A stretch of 64,000 nucleotides of DNA, from assembly GCF_001475545.1 (NCBI RefSeq), contig NZ_LDQC01000002.1, positions 86,900-150,899 of the forward strand. Direction: 5' to 3'. The notes beneath the pieces are model-generated. The model had not been told where the DNA came from. It was given only the letters and a program-made list of their open reading frames with translations, and searched no databases. Within the stretch, counting starts at the first letter, position 1. Every line of letters begins with the position of its first letter. The position numbers were made by a program, and so were the translations under genes. Shown here piece after piece: positions 45,828-56,418 of the stretch. This DNA is from Curtobacterium luteum. Lineage in GTDB: Bacteria > Actinomycetota > Actinomycetes > Actinomycetales > Microbacteriaceae.

Positions 45828-46091
45828 ATGTTCGCAGGCCTCACCGGCATCCATCTGCTGATCATCCTCGGGATCGTCATCCTGCTGTTCGGGGCGACCA
45901 AGCTCCCGGCGCTCGCGAAGGGTCTCGGTCAGTCGATCAACATCTTCAAGAAGGAGATGGGCACCGACGACAAGCAGTCGTCCGACGCCACCGCGCAGAA
46001 CACCACCGCACAGAACACGGCTGCGCAGCCGGCCGCTCCGGTCGTGAACCCGGGCCCGTCCGTCCAGCCGAACGCGGACTCCAAGCAGTAG
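45828..46091 (+). CDS. tatA: TatA-like twin-arginine translocase subunit
   Basis: 87 residues. Single N-terminal helix ([20 protein letters not shown]) followed by the Gly-hinged amphipathic helix ([18 protein letters not shown]) and a Gln/Ala/Pro-rich tail. This is the standard TatA layout, forming the Tat pore in the membrane. No tatC or tatB is near. ATG at 45828 is preferred because GAAGGAG is correctly spaced; ATG at 45825 is too close. Confidence 0.92.
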   Translation: MFAGLTGIHLLIILGIVILLFGATKLPALAKGLGQSINIFKKEMGTDDKQSSDATAQNTTAQNTAAQPAAPVVNPGPSVQPNADSKQ

Positions 46092-46130
46092 GACCCCCCA
46101 CAAGAGGACTCCCAGCCCCGTCTTGTCGGC

Positions 46131-46161
46131 AGCCCCCGCGACCACTCCGGTCGCGGGGGCT
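46131..46161 (+). terminator. Terminator hairpin after tatA
   Basis: Arms 46131-46143 (AGCCCCCGCGACC) and 46149-46161 are perfect 13-base complements with a 5-base loop. It ends the tatA transcript before the MFS gene. Confidence 0.8.
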
Positions 46162-46216
46162 TCGTCGTGCGCGGGCGCTTGCGCGCGACGTCAGCGGAGC
46201 GGGGTTGGATGAACGC

Positions 46217-47611
46217 ATGACGACGCCCGCTGCCCCGCTCCGCGACGATCGCCGCGTGGTGCTCGTCGTCGCGATCCTGGCGTCGTTCGTGGTCGGGCTG
46301 GACGCGAGCGTCGTCACCGTGGCGCTCCCTGCGATCCGACACGAACTCGGTGGCGGACTCGTCGTGCAGCAGTGGGTCGTCGATGCGTACATGGTGACGC
46401 TGGGGTCGCTCATCCTGGTCGCCGGCTCGTTGTCGGACCTGTTCGGCCGCCTCCGGATCATCATGCTCGGGTTGGTCGTCTTCGGCATCGCGTCCATCGT
46501 CTGCGCGGCGGCACCCACGGGCGAGGTGCTCATCGTCGCTCGGGCACTCCAGGGCATCGGGGGCGCCCTGGTCACCCCGAGTTCGCTCGCCCTCATCGTC
46601 GCGGCGTTCCGTGGCGCGGCGCAGGGGCGGGCGATCGGTTCGTGGACGGCGTGGTCGAGCGCCGCCGTCATCGTCGGCCCGGTGATCGGCGGAGTGGTCG
46701 TCGACGGGATCGGCTGGCGGTGGATCTTCGTGCTCACCGCGGTGCCGATCGCGGTGACCATCCCGCTCGTCGTCCGGATCTCCGGTGACGTCCGGCCTCC
46801 CGGCAGGCCGCGGGTCGACGTGGTCGGGGCGGTGCTCGCGGTGGTCGGCATCGGCGGGGTGGTGCTCGGGCTGATCGAGCAGGAGCGGCTCGGGTGGTCC
46901 TCTCCGGTCGTGCTGGCGGCGCTCGTGGTCGGCGGCGCGGCGCTGGTGGCGTTCGTACCGTGGGAGCGGCGGACCCCGCAGCCGCTCGTGGACCTCCGGC
47001 TGTTCCGGGCACGCAACTTCGCGATCGGGAATCTGGCGACCCTGTCGATCTACGGCGCGCTCGGGATGGTCGGGTTCGTGGTGACCCTGTTCCTGCAGGA
47101 GGTCTGGGCGTTCCCCGCCTGGGTCGCGGGCATCGCCACGCTGCCACCGACGGTCCTGCTCCTGTTGCTCTCGACGACCGTGGGCTCCTTCGCCGGCCGG
47201 TACGGGCCGCGGTGGTTCATGACCGCGGGTCCCGCGATCGCAGCCGTGGGGTCGTTCCTCATGGTGCTCGTGGGCGACGATCCGGCGGCGTACTGGTGGA
47301 CGGTGCTCCCCGGGCTCGTCCTCGTCGGCGTCGGGATCTCGCTCATGGTGACGCCACTGACGAGCGCGGTCCTCGGGTCGGTACCGGAGTCCGAGGCGGG
47401 GATCGGCTCGGCCGTCAACAATGCCGTGGCCAGGATCGCGAGTCTCGTCATGGTGGCCCTCGCGGGTGTCGTGCTCGGCGGGGCGATGACCACGACCGGG
47501 TTCCACCGCGCGGTCGTGGTCATGGGCGTCCTCCTGCTCGCCGGGTCGATCGTCAGTGGCGTCGGCATCCGGAACCCGGCGCGGGAAGAAACCGCGGCGG
47601 CCAGAAGTTGA
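46217..47611 (+). CDS. MFS drug exporter (EmrB/QacA, DHA2 family)
   Basis: 464 residues, about 14 helices. Motif A-like GSLSDLFGRLRIIMLG between helices 2 and 3, motif D1-like FVVGLDASVVTVALPAI in helix 1, and ARALQGIGGALVTPSSLALIVAAF in helix 4-5 place it in the 14-helix proton-driven multidrug exporters. No ribosome-binding site precedes the ATG. The last bases of the gene form the first part of the clpB HspR operator, so the two genes sit very tightly. Confidence 0.9.
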   Translation: MTTPAAPLRDDRRVVLVVAILASFVVGLDASVVTVALPAIRHELGGGLVVQQWVVDAYMVTLGSLILVAGSLSDLFGRLRIIMLGLVVFGIASIVCAAAPTGEVLIVARALQGIGGALVTPSSLALIVAAFRGAAQGRAIGSWTAWSSAAVIVGPVIGGVVVDGIGWRWIFVLTAVPIAVTIPLVVRISGDVRPPGRPRVDVVGAVLAVVGIGGVVLGLIEQERLGWSSPVVLAALVVGGAALVAFVPWERRTPQPLVDLRLFRARNFAIGNLATLSIYGALGMVGFVVTLFLQEVWAFPAWVAGIATLPPTVLLLLLSTTVGSFAGRYGPRWFMTAGPAIAAVGSFLMVLVGDDPAAYWWTVLPGLVLVGVGISLMVTPLTSAVLGSVPESEAGIGSAVNNAVARIASLVMVALAGVVLGGAMTTTGFHRAVVVMGVLLLAGSIVSGVGIRNPAREETAAARS

Positions 47612-47627
47612 GTGCAGTAGACTCAAC
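47607..47627 (+). promoter_or_regulatory. Perfect HspR operator (HAIR) of clpB
   Basis: GTTGAGT (47607-47613), seven bases, ACTCAAC (47621-47627): a perfect inverted repeat matching the HAIR core. TAGACT (47618-47623) inside it is a plausible -10. The left arm overlaps the stop of the upstream MFS gene. Confidence 0.9.
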
Positions 47628-47659
47628 CCCAAGACCATCGCAACGAAAGGACGGAACGC

Positions 47660-49828
<2,169 letters not shown>

Positions 49829-49841
49829 CGGCTTGCGGCTG

Positions 49842-49907
49842 CCGGAACCAGGTTCCGGACACGGCATCGCGGAACGGCGCGGTGTGGTGTCCGGAACCTG
49901 GTTCCGG
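49842..49907. repeat. Nested palindromes after clpB
   Basis: Arms 49842-49862 and 49887-49907 are perfect 21-base complements with a 24-base spacer. Each arm also contains its own palindrome (CCGGAACC-A-GGTTCCGG). It probably ends clpB transcription, but can fold in two ways. Confidence 0.8.
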
Positions 49908-49939
49908 GCGGTCGGAGCGCGTTCGTGCGGTGACCGCCT

Positions 49940-49980
49940 GGAGGCCCGGTGCGCGTTCCTGGAACCCGCTGCGGGCCTCC
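49940..49980. repeat. GGAGGC-family hairpin before the DUF2231 gene
   Basis: Arms 49940-49953 and 49967-49980 pair in 12 of 14 positions. It is the second hairpin in the 170 bases between clpB and the DUF2231 gene, and lies just before the latter's -10. Confidence 0.7.
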
Positions 49981-49998
49981 CGGCCTACCGTCCAGGGC

Positions 49999-50553
49999 AT
50001 GCCTGAGATCCGAGCCATCCGTCGCCTCACCGACGCCGTCGAGCACGCGGACGTGCTCGACAAGGCCGTCGACATCGACCGCTCCGTCGTCCGCGCCCTC
50101 GCACGTCCCCGAGCGCTCCGGCAGCTCCTGCACGGCGTGCCCTTCGGCCACCCGCTGCACCCGCTGATGGTGCAGGTGCCGCTCGGGGCGTGGATCTCGG
50201 CTGCGGTGCTCGACCTGGTCGGCGGGAAGGGGAACGCGAAGGCCGCGCGGACCCTCGTCGGCGTCGGTCTGGTGTCGTCCGGGAGCGCCTCCGTCGCCGG
50301 GTACGTGGACTGGTCCGAGCTCGACCGCGAGCAGCTCCGGACGGGGTGGGTGCACCAGGCCGTGAACTGGGTCGGGATCACGCTCTACGGGCTGTCGTGG
50401 ATGCAGCGGAAGCGCGGGAACCACGGCGCGGGGAAGTTGCTCGGGTTCGCGGGGCTGGCCGTCGTCGGGGTCGGCGGGTACCTGGGCGGGCACCTGGCGT
50501 ACCGGCAGCGTGCCGGCGTCGGGTCGAGCGCCCGGGTGCCCTTCGACGACTGA
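49999..50553 (+). CDS. DUF2231 membrane protein
   Basis: 184 residues. GVPFGHPLHPLMVQVPLGAWISAAVLDLVGG is the DUF2231 signature (conserved HPLHP), followed by further helices (about four in all) and YVDWSELDREQLRTGWVHQAVN. These predicted redox or heme-related membrane proteins have no settled role. The first 50 residues are cytoplasmic and charged. TACCGT ends seven bases before the ATG, with no clear Shine-Dalgarno site, so the transcript may be leaderless. Confidence 0.88.
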   Translation: MPEIRAIRRLTDAVEHADVLDKAVDIDRSVVRALARPRALRQLLHGVPFGHPLHPLMVQVPLGAWISAAVLDLVGGKGNAKAARTLVGVGLVSSGSASVAGYVDWSELDREQLRTGWVHQAVNWVGITLYGLSWMQRKRGNHGAGKLLGFAGLAVVGVGGYLGGHLAYRQRAGVGSSARVPFDD

Positions 50554-50735
50554 CGGGCGTCTGACCGGCGGACCGTCCACCGAGACGTCGGACCGGGGGC
50601 AGCGCTCGCGCGTCACCGCCGCAGGACACCTGGTCGGTCAGGCTCGTCGTCAGGGACCAGACCGAGCCGACGGCGCGCTTCCCGACGGGTTCCGGCTCGT
50701 CGTTCCGGTTGCGGATCGACGGCTAGGCTCCGTGC

Positions 50736-51389
50736 ATGCGCGTGCTGGTGGTGGACGACGAGGTCGCGCTCGCCGACCTCGTCGCGAAGGGCCTCGTCCG
50801 GCAGGACATGGCGGTGGACGTCGCGTACCGGGGGGACGACGCGGATGCGCTGCTCGCGGTGAACGACTACGACGTCGTCGTCCTCGACCGCGACGTTCCC
50901 GGGCTGCACGGCGACGAGGTCGCCCGCAGGCTCGCAGCCCGCGGCTCGTTGACCAGGATCCTGATGTTGACGGCAGCGACGACGCTGATGGACCGGGTGA
51001 ACGGCCTCGAGCTCGGCGCCGACGACTACCTGACGAAGCCGTTCGAGTACCCGGAGCTCGTCGCGCGGGTCCGTGCACTCGGCCGACGGAGCGTCGCGCC
51101 CACGGCGCCGGTCCTCGAGCGATCGGGACTGCTGGTCGACACGAACCGGCGCATCGCGACCCGTGACGGGCGTCCGCTCGACCTGACGTCGAAGGAGCTC
51201 GGGGTGCTCGAGGTGCTGCTCCGCGCCGACGGGAGGGTGGTGCCCGCCGAGGAACTGCTCGAGAAGGTGTGGGACATGAACATCGACCCGTTCACCGCCG
51301 CCGTCCGGGTGACGATGTCGAAGCTCCGCAAGAAGCTCGGCGAGCCGGACCCGATCCGCACCGTCCCGGGCAAGGGGTACGCCTTGTGA
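50736..51389 (+). CDS. OmpR-family response regulator
   Basis: 217 residues. Receiver domain with DDE near residues 7-9, phosphoacceptor Asp in VVLDRDVPG, Thr in LTAAT and Lys in LTKPFEYPELVARV; then a winged helix with LDLTSKELGVLEVLLRADGRVVPAEELLEKVWD and RTVPGKGYAL. The phosphorylation site has VVVLDRDVPG rather than the commoner LDLxMP. TAGGCT ends six bases before the ATG (leaderless pattern). Coupled to the histidine kinase by a GTGA overlap. Confidence 0.95.
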   Translation: MRVLVVDDEVALADLVAKGLVRQDMAVDVAYRGDDADALLAVNDYDVVVLDRDVPGLHGDEVARRLAARGSLTRILMLTAATTLMDRVNGLELGADDYLTKPFEYPELVARVRALGRRSVAPTAPVLERSGLLVDTNRRIATRDGRPLDLTSKELGVLEVLLRADGRVVPAEELLEKVWDMNIDPFTAAVRVTMSKLRKKLGEPDPIRTVPGKGYAL

Positions 51390-52564
51390 GCCGAGCGTGG
51401 AGCATCGGTGCGCGCACGGCCCTCGTGTTCGCCGTCGCTTCGATGGCCCTGACCGCTGCCGTACTGGTCTTCGTCAACCTCGCGTCGCAGGCGTCGTTCG
51501 CCGGTGCGCTGCAGGGGCCCGGACCGTCGGCACCAGCATCGGGGCGTGCGACCGCAGCTCCGGGGAGCGACCTCGCGGTGACCGCCGTGCCCACCGCCGG
51601 GGTGACGGGGGGATCCAACGGTGCGCCGGGCCCCACGTCCATCGCGATCGTGCAGACGGTCAGCACCCTCCAGTGGCAGTGGTCGGCGGTCGGGATCGTG
51701 GTCGCGGGCCTGCTCGCCGGCGTCGTCGGGTGGGTCGTGAGCCGCCGGATGCTCCGGCCGGTGGACACCATCACGCAGACGGCCACCCGCCTCTCCGCGT
51801 CGAACCTGCACGAGCGCATCGGGCTCGCCGGTCCGGATGACGAGCTCCGGCGGTTGGCGACCACCATCGATGCCCTGCTCGCGCGCCTGGAGGCGGCCTT
51901 CGAGGGACAGCGACGCTTCGCGGCCCAGGCGTCGCACGAGCTCCGCACCCCGCTCGCGGTCCAGCGGGCAGCGTTGCAGATCGGACTCCCGGACGACGCC
52001 TCACCCGAGGACATCGCAGTGGTCCGCGAGCAGCTGCTCACCGAGAACCGCCGCACCGAGCGCCTGATCGCCAGCCTGCTGCTCCTGGCCGAGGCGGAGC
52101 GGGACATCTCGGGGCACACGGAGGACGTCGACCCCGAGGTGGTGGTCACGGAGACGTGCGCCGCGCTGGCGACCGCTGCCCGCGAGGCCGGGGTGCGTCT
52201 CGAGGCGTCGAACCGACCGGGAGGGCAGCCGATCCGCTGGCAGGCCGAACCGGCCCTGGTGCGGCAACTGCTGCACAACCTCGTCGACAACGCCGTCGAG
52301 TACAACGAGGCGGACGGTTTCGTGCGGATCACGACGGACCCGTCGGGGTGGACCGTCGAGAACAGCGGTCAGGTCGTCACCGCGGACCGGGCCGCGATCC
52401 TCGTCGAGCCGTTCCGTCGCGGCGCCTCGACGAACGGGCACCGGCACAGTGGGTTGGGGCTGTCCATCGTGGTCGCGGTCGTCCGCGCGCACGGCTGGTC
52501 GCTCGACGTGCGGCCCCGGCCGGGTGGAGGGCTCGTCGTCCGCGTGGACGCACGTCCGGCCTGA
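51386..52564 (+). CDS. Sensor histidine kinase
   Basis: 392 residues. Two membrane helices (about 13-33 and 102-122) flank a Gly/Ala/Pro-rich extracytoplasmic loop of about 70 residues with no recognised sensor fold. Then HAMP (SRRMLRPVDTITQTATRLSASNL), HisKA with the phosphorylated His in ASHELRTPLAVQ, and HATPase_c with NLVDNAVEYNE and HSGLGLSIV. It should sense an envelope signal and phosphorylate the preceding regulator. GTG start. The exporter genes downstream are likely targets. Confidence 0.94.
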   Translation: MSRAWSIGARTALVFAVASMALTAAVLVFVNLASQASFAGALQGPGPSAPASGRATAAPGSDLAVTAVPTAGVTGGSNGAPGPTSIAIVQTVSTLQWQWSAVGIVVAGLLAGVVGWVVSRRMLRPVDTITQTATRLSASNLHERIGLAGPDDELRRLATTIDALLARLEAAFEGQRRFAAQASHELRTPLAVQRAALQIGLPDDASPEDIAVVREQLLTENRRTERLIASLLLLAEAERDISGHTEDVDPEVVVTETCAALATAAREAGVRLEASNRPGGQPIRWQAEPALVRQLLHNLVDNAVEYNEADGFVRITTDPSGWTVENSGQVVTADRAAILVEPFRRGASTNGHRHSGLGLSIVVAVVRAHGWSLDVRPRPGGGLVVRVDARPA

Positions 52565-52595
52565 CGGGCCGAGGACGGCGTCACCGAGCGCGGTC

Positions 52596-52646
52596 CACGG
52601 TGTTTCGCTGGTGCAACGTCGGAGGAGCAGGAGGTGAAACACCGTG
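52596..52646. promoter_or_regulatory. 11-base inverted repeat upstream of the lipoprotein-exporter operon
   Basis: CACGGTGTTTC (52596-52606) and its perfect complement (52636-52646) are 29 bases apart, in the 137 bases between the kinase and the lipoprotein gene. It could be the site bound by the adjacent response regulator, or an mRNA hairpin. Confidence 0.5.
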
Positions 52647-52701
52647 TGCGATCAACTGGTACAGCAGTCGGGACCGGCCCGGCGCCCCCAGGAGGCATCC
52701 G

Positions 52702-53208
52702 ATGACCACGCGAACCACCGCCCTCTCCACCCTCGCAGCCGTGCTCCTGCTGCCCGCGATCCTCGCCGGGTGCAGCTCGACACCGACCGATGCCGAGACT
52801 GAATCCGCGACCGGGTCGCGCAACGACGCCGCGCTCGCGATCGCCTCCTGCATGCGCGACCGAGGCCACGACTACGCCGACCCGGACACCAGCGGGGGCA
52901 GAGCACCGCTCCAGATCCCGGACGGTGTCGACCCTGACGCGTACCAGTCCGACCTGCGGGAGTGCATCGGAGCGGCCGGAGGCGGTGCGGGCAGCGGCCA
53001 GGCCGCCCAGGCTGCACCCGGCGCGACCGAGGCCGACGAGGCGTACGCCGCCTGCCTGACCGAGGCAGGGTTCGACGACTTCCCGGACGACGTCGAGGAG
53101 TGGAACACCTACGCGCCCGCCGACCAGGACGCGTTCGACGCCGCCAGCAGCACCTGCGGCGACGACGCGTACGGTGACCTCGCTTCCGAGATGCAGCAGG
53201 CCGGCTGA
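52702..53208 (+). CDS. Small Cys-rich lipoprotein
   Basis: 168 residues. Signal peptide and lipobox LAGC, then a domain with two similar halves: ASCMRDRGHDYADPDT...RECIGAAG and AACLTEAGFDDFPDD...STCGDD. The CMR-x-x-G and (Y/F)-x-DP pattern is common in actinobacterial lipoproteins next to peptidoglycan-binding efflux adaptors. Four cysteines could make two disulfides. Role unknown; it may help sense or bind the exported compound. GGAGG lies upstream of the ATG, and the stop overlaps the adaptor start by one base. Confidence 0.82.
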   Translation: MTTRTTALSTLAAVLLLPAILAGCSSTPTDAETESATGSRNDAALAIASCMRDRGHDYADPDTSGGRAPLQIPDGVDPDAYQSDLRECIGAAGGGAGSGQAAQAAPGATEADEAYAACLTEAGFDDFPDDVEEWNTYAPADQDAFDAASSTCGDDAYGDLASEMQQAG

Positions 53209-54248
53209 TGCGCGCCAGGAGGAAGGTCGCCCTGTTCGTGACCGGAGGCTGTGCCGTCGCGGCCGTGCTGAGCGGCGCTGGCGTCCTCGTGGTGAGCGGT
53301 GCCGGAGCCGAGCCCGCAGCCAGCTCCAGCGTGTCCGCCGACCGGAACACCGCTCCGGTCACCACGACCGACCTCGTCGACACGACGACGTTCCCCGGGA
53401 GCCTCGGCTACGGCAGCCCGGTCGGGGTGCCGGGCACCGCTCCCGGTACGATCACCTGGCTCCCCGAGCCCGGTGCGGAGATCTCCCGCGACGAGCCGGT
53501 GTACGCCGTGGACGAGCGTCCCGTGCGCGCGATGCACGGTTCCGTCCCACTGTGGCGCACGCTCGCGCGCGGAGTGGAGGGCACGGACGTCCGCCAACTC
53601 AACGAGAACCTCGCGGCCCTGGGGTACGACGTCTCCGTGGACGACGTGTTCGGTCCCCGGACGGAACGTGCGGTCCGCCAGTGGCAGCACGACCGAGGGT
53701 ACGAGGAGACCGGGTCGCTCACGTCGAGCGACATCGTGTTCCTCGCCGGCGACGTGCGCGTCGACTCCGTCGTGGGCGCCCTCGGACAGGCGCCGAGCGG
53801 GGACGTCCTGACCGTCACCGGCTCGGAGCGCGTGGTCGTCACGTCGGTGACGCCGCGTCGATCGGAGCAGCTGCCGGTCGGGAGCGCGGTGCAGGTGCGG
53901 GTGAACGGGGCCGGTGCCCTCATCGACGGCACCGTCACCGACGCCGTGCCCGGTACCGCGAAGGACGGCGGCGCTGTCGTCGACGTGACCGTCGGGTTCG
54001 ACCCAGGTGACCGGAAGCTCCCGTCGACGGCGACCGCCCAGGTCATCGCACCCGGGGCGCGCGCGGACGACGCGCTGACCGTCCCGGTGCCGGCGCTCGT
54101 CGCGGGGGACGACGGCGGCTACGCGGTCGACGTCCTGCGCCGCGACGGCACGGTGGACCGCATCGCGGTCGAGATCGGGCTCGTCGCCGCGGGACGGGTG
54201 GCCGTCACCGGTGACGTCGCCGACGGCGACCGGGTGGTCGTCCCGTGA
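53208..54248 (+). CDS. Efflux periplasmic adaptor with peptidoglycan-binding domain (MacA-like)
   Basis: 346 residues. Membrane anchor or signal helix at 7-30, then TTTDLVDTTTFPGSLGYG (start of the adaptor barrel), a PG_binding_1 domain (LARGVEGTDVRQLNENLAALGY...VFGPRTERAVRQWQHDRGYEETG), then adaptor beta domains (VTSVTPRRSEQLPVGSAVQVRVNG). In Gram-positive bacteria such proteins link an ABC exporter to the cell wall. Last visible part DGDRVVVP is the usual end. GTG of the ATPase gene overlaps its stop. Confidence 0.88.
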   Translation: MRARRKVALFVTGGCAVAAVLSGAGVLVVSGAGAEPAASSSVSADRNTAPVTTTDLVDTTTFPGSLGYGSPVGVPGTAPGTITWLPEPGAEISRDEPVYAVDERPVRAMHGSVPLWRTLARGVEGTDVRQLNENLAALGYDVSVDDVFGPRTERAVRQWQHDRGYEETGSLTSSDIVFLAGDVRVDSVVGALGQAPSGDVLTVTGSERVVVTSVTPRRSEQLPVGSAVQVRVNGAGALIDGTVTDAVPGTAKDGGAVVDVTVGFDPGDRKLPSTATAQVIAPGARADDALTVPVPALVAGDDGGYAVDVLRRDGTVDRIAVEIGLVAAGRVAVTGDVADGDRVVVP

Positions 54249-54958
54249 GCGTCCTGGCTCTCCGCGACGTCGTGAAGACCTACGGCGACGTCGGAGCGCT
54301 CCGCGGCGTGACGCTCGACGTCGCCGACGGGGAACTCGTCGCCGTCGTCGGCCCGTCGGGCTCGGGCAAGTCGACGATGCTGAACATCATCGGCACGCTG
54401 GACCGGCCCACATCCGGGACGCTCCACATCGCCGGCGACGACGTCGGCACCATGCGCGACGACGAGCTCTCCGCGCTCCGTGCCCTGCACATCGGCTTCG
54501 TGTTCCAGCACTTCCACCTGCAACCGGGTGCGACCGCCGCGGAGAACGTCGCCGACGGGCTGCTCTACGCGGACGTCGCACGCCGCGTGCGTCGTCGGCG
54601 AGCCGTCGAGGCGCTCGAGCGGGTCGGTCTCGGTCACCGTGTCGACCACCTCCCGAACCAGTTGTCCGGCGGTGAGCAACAGCGTGTCGCGATCGCGAGG
54701 GCGATCGTCGGGGATCCGACGATCCTGCTCGCGGACGAACCGACCGGCGCGCTCGACACGGCATCCGGTACGGCGATCCTCGAGGTCCTCCGCGAGCTCA
54801 ACAGCGCCGGGACCACCGTCCTGGTGATCACCCACGACCTCGAGCTCGCCGCCTCGCTGCCTCGTCAGGTGCGGATGCGCGACGGCCTGGTCGAGCAGGA
54901 CTCCGCCGGTGGGGATGCTGCCGAGCTCGCGGCCGCGATCGCCGGGGGTGCCCGGTGA
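54245..54958 (+). CDS. ABC exporter ATPase (MacB/LolD type)
   Basis: 237 residues with Walker [11 protein letters not shown]-loop [11 protein letters not shown], signature [14 protein letters not shown], Walker [13 protein letters not shown] and the H-loop ITHDLE. The ADEPTGALD and the YG-ALRGV start are typical of the LolD/MacB/FtsE group. It energises the adjacent permease. GTG start overlapping the adaptor stop by four bases. Confidence 0.96.
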   Translation: MSVLALRDVVKTYGDVGALRGVTLDVADGELVAVVGPSGSGKSTMLNIIGTLDRPTSGTLHIAGDDVGTMRDDELSALRALHIGFVFQHFHLQPGATAAENVADGLLYADVARRVRRRRAVEALERVGLGHRVDHLPNQLSGGEQQRVAIARAIVGDPTILLADEPTGALDTASGTAILEVLRELNSAGTTVLVITHDLELAASLPRQVRMRDGLVEQDSAGGDAAELAAAIAGGAR

Positions 54959-56154
54959 GTCGGTCGGACCGCGTGCTGCGGAACCCCGGGGGTGCCGACC
55001 TCCTCCGACTGGGCGTGTTCGGACTCCGGACCCGGCCGACGCGGGTCGTGTTGTCCGCACTCGGCATCGCCATCGGGATCGCGGCGATGATCGCGGTGGT
55101 CGGCATCTCGACCTCGAGCAAGGCTGCACTCGACCGAGTCCTCGACGGACTCGGGACGAACCTGTTGACGGTCTCGCAGGTGAGCAGCATCGTCGAGCTG
55201 CCGCCGATCTCGGAGAGCGCCGTGGCCGCCGCCGATCGGCAGGAACTCGTCCGGTCGACGGCAGGCGTGGGTGAGGTGCCCGGCGCGCGCGTCTACCGGA
55301 ACCCGTTCATCCCGGAGGCACAGACGAAGGGGATCGGCACGATGGCGTCCTGGGGCGACGTGCCCAACGTGCTCGGCGGTGGGATGGCGTCCGGTCGGTG
55401 GCTCTCGCCGGACCCGGATGCGCCAGACCAGATCGTCCTCGGTTCTCAGGCAGCGGAGAACCTCGGGATCGACGAGGTCCGTGCCGGGTCGCAGCTCTGG
55501 TTCGGCGGGCGGTGGGTGCAGGTCGTCGGCATCCTCGACCCGCTCCCGTTGGCGGAGGACCTGGACAACCAGGTGTTCGTCCCCCGCGGGACCGCGGAGG
55601 CGCTCGGGTTCGACGGTCACCCGACGGCGGTGTACTCCCGGGTCGACCCAGAGCACGTGGCCGATGCCCGCGAGACGCTCGCCGCAGCGGTGAGCCCGGG
55701 CGCGCCGCAGGACGTGGACGTCACGCGTCCGTCCGACGCGCTGGCCGCGAAGCAGGCGACCGACGACTCCTTCACCGGGTTGCTCCTGGGGATCGGTGGG
55801 GTCGCGTTGCTCGTCGGCGGGATCGGGGTCGCGAACACGATGGTGATCACGGTGCTGGAGCGCCGGGCCGAGGTGGGCGTGCGTCGAGCGCTCGGCGCGA
55901 GGCGGCGGAGCATCCGGGACCAGTTCCTCGTGGAGTCGCTCCTGCTGTCGTTCCTCGGTGGGGTCGCCGGTGTGGTGGTCGGCGTCGGTGTCACCGTGGC
56001 GTTCGCGCTGGGGCAGAGCTGGCCGGTGGCGGTCCCGCCCTGGGCGGTGTTCGGCGGACTCGGCGCGACGGTCGTGATCGGTGGGGTGTCGGGCCTGTAC
56101 CCGGCTGCGCGCGCCGCGCGCATCCCGCCGACGACTGCGCTCGCCGCGGCGTGA
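54955..56154 (+). CDS. ABC exporter permease (MacB/FtsX family)
   Basis: 399 residues. N-terminal helix (TRVVLSALGIAIGIAAMIAVVG), a large extracytoplasmic MacB core domain (residues about 70-255), and three C-terminal helices with GGIGVANTMVITVLERRAEVGVRRALGARR and LYPAARAARIPPTTALAAA, the FtsX/MacB signatures. The layout fits mechanotransmission exporters for peptides or lipids. GTG start overlapping the ATPase stop. Last gene before a strong hairpin. Confidence 0.95.
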   Translation: MSRSDRVLRNPGGADLLRLGVFGLRTRPTRVVLSALGIAIGIAAMIAVVGISTSSKAALDRVLDGLGTNLLTVSQVSSIVELPPISESAVAAADRQELVRSTAGVGEVPGARVYRNPFIPEAQTKGIGTMASWGDVPNVLGGGMASGRWLSPDPDAPDQIVLGSQAAENLGIDEVRAGSQLWFGGRWVQVVGILDPLPLAEDLDNQVFVPRGTAEALGFDGHPTAVYSRVDPEHVADARETLAAAVSPGAPQDVDVTRPSDALAAKQATDDSFTGLLLGIGGVALLVGGIGVANTMVITVLERRAEVGVRRALGARRRSIRDQFLVESLLLSFLGGVAGVVVGVGVTVAFALGQSWPVAVPPWAVFGGLGATVVIGGVSGLYPAARAARIPPTTALAAA

Positions 56155-56167
56155 GGACGTGGGAAGG

Positions 56168-56213
56168 ACGGACGGGAGGCCCATGGCGGGACCGCCACGG
56201 GCCTCCCGTCCGT
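56168..56213. terminator. Terminator hairpin after the MacB permease, GGAGGC family
   Basis: Arms 56168-56189 and 56192-56213 pair in 21 of 22 positions. It closes the exporter operon and is the closest relative of the intragenic copy at 13691. Confidence 0.85.
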
Positions 56214-56341
56214 GACGTCCAGCAGGCGCAGATCATCCCTGGTCATGACCACTTCGTCAAGGCTGCATCCCGATCTGTTCGACATCCGTGATCCCCCGGA
56301 AACATGCGGATCGCGACAGTCCACAGGCTTGCGATCCGGTG

Positions 56342-56399
56342 TTGACATCCCTGCGTGATGGGTCTTTACTCGCCATTACGCAACGTCCTTTCATAAAGG
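56342..56399 (+). promoter_or_regulatory. Strong promoter and operator-like palindrome of the sugar ABC operon
   Basis: TTGACA (56342-56347), exactly 17 bases, TTTACT (56365-56370), the best promoter match in the window. Downstream of the expected start lies CCTTTCATAAAGG (56387-56399), a 13-base palindrome that could be a regulator site. GGGAG precedes the GTG at 56419. Confidence 0.78.
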
Positions 56400-56418
56400 T
56401 CGGACCAAGGGAGTCAAC

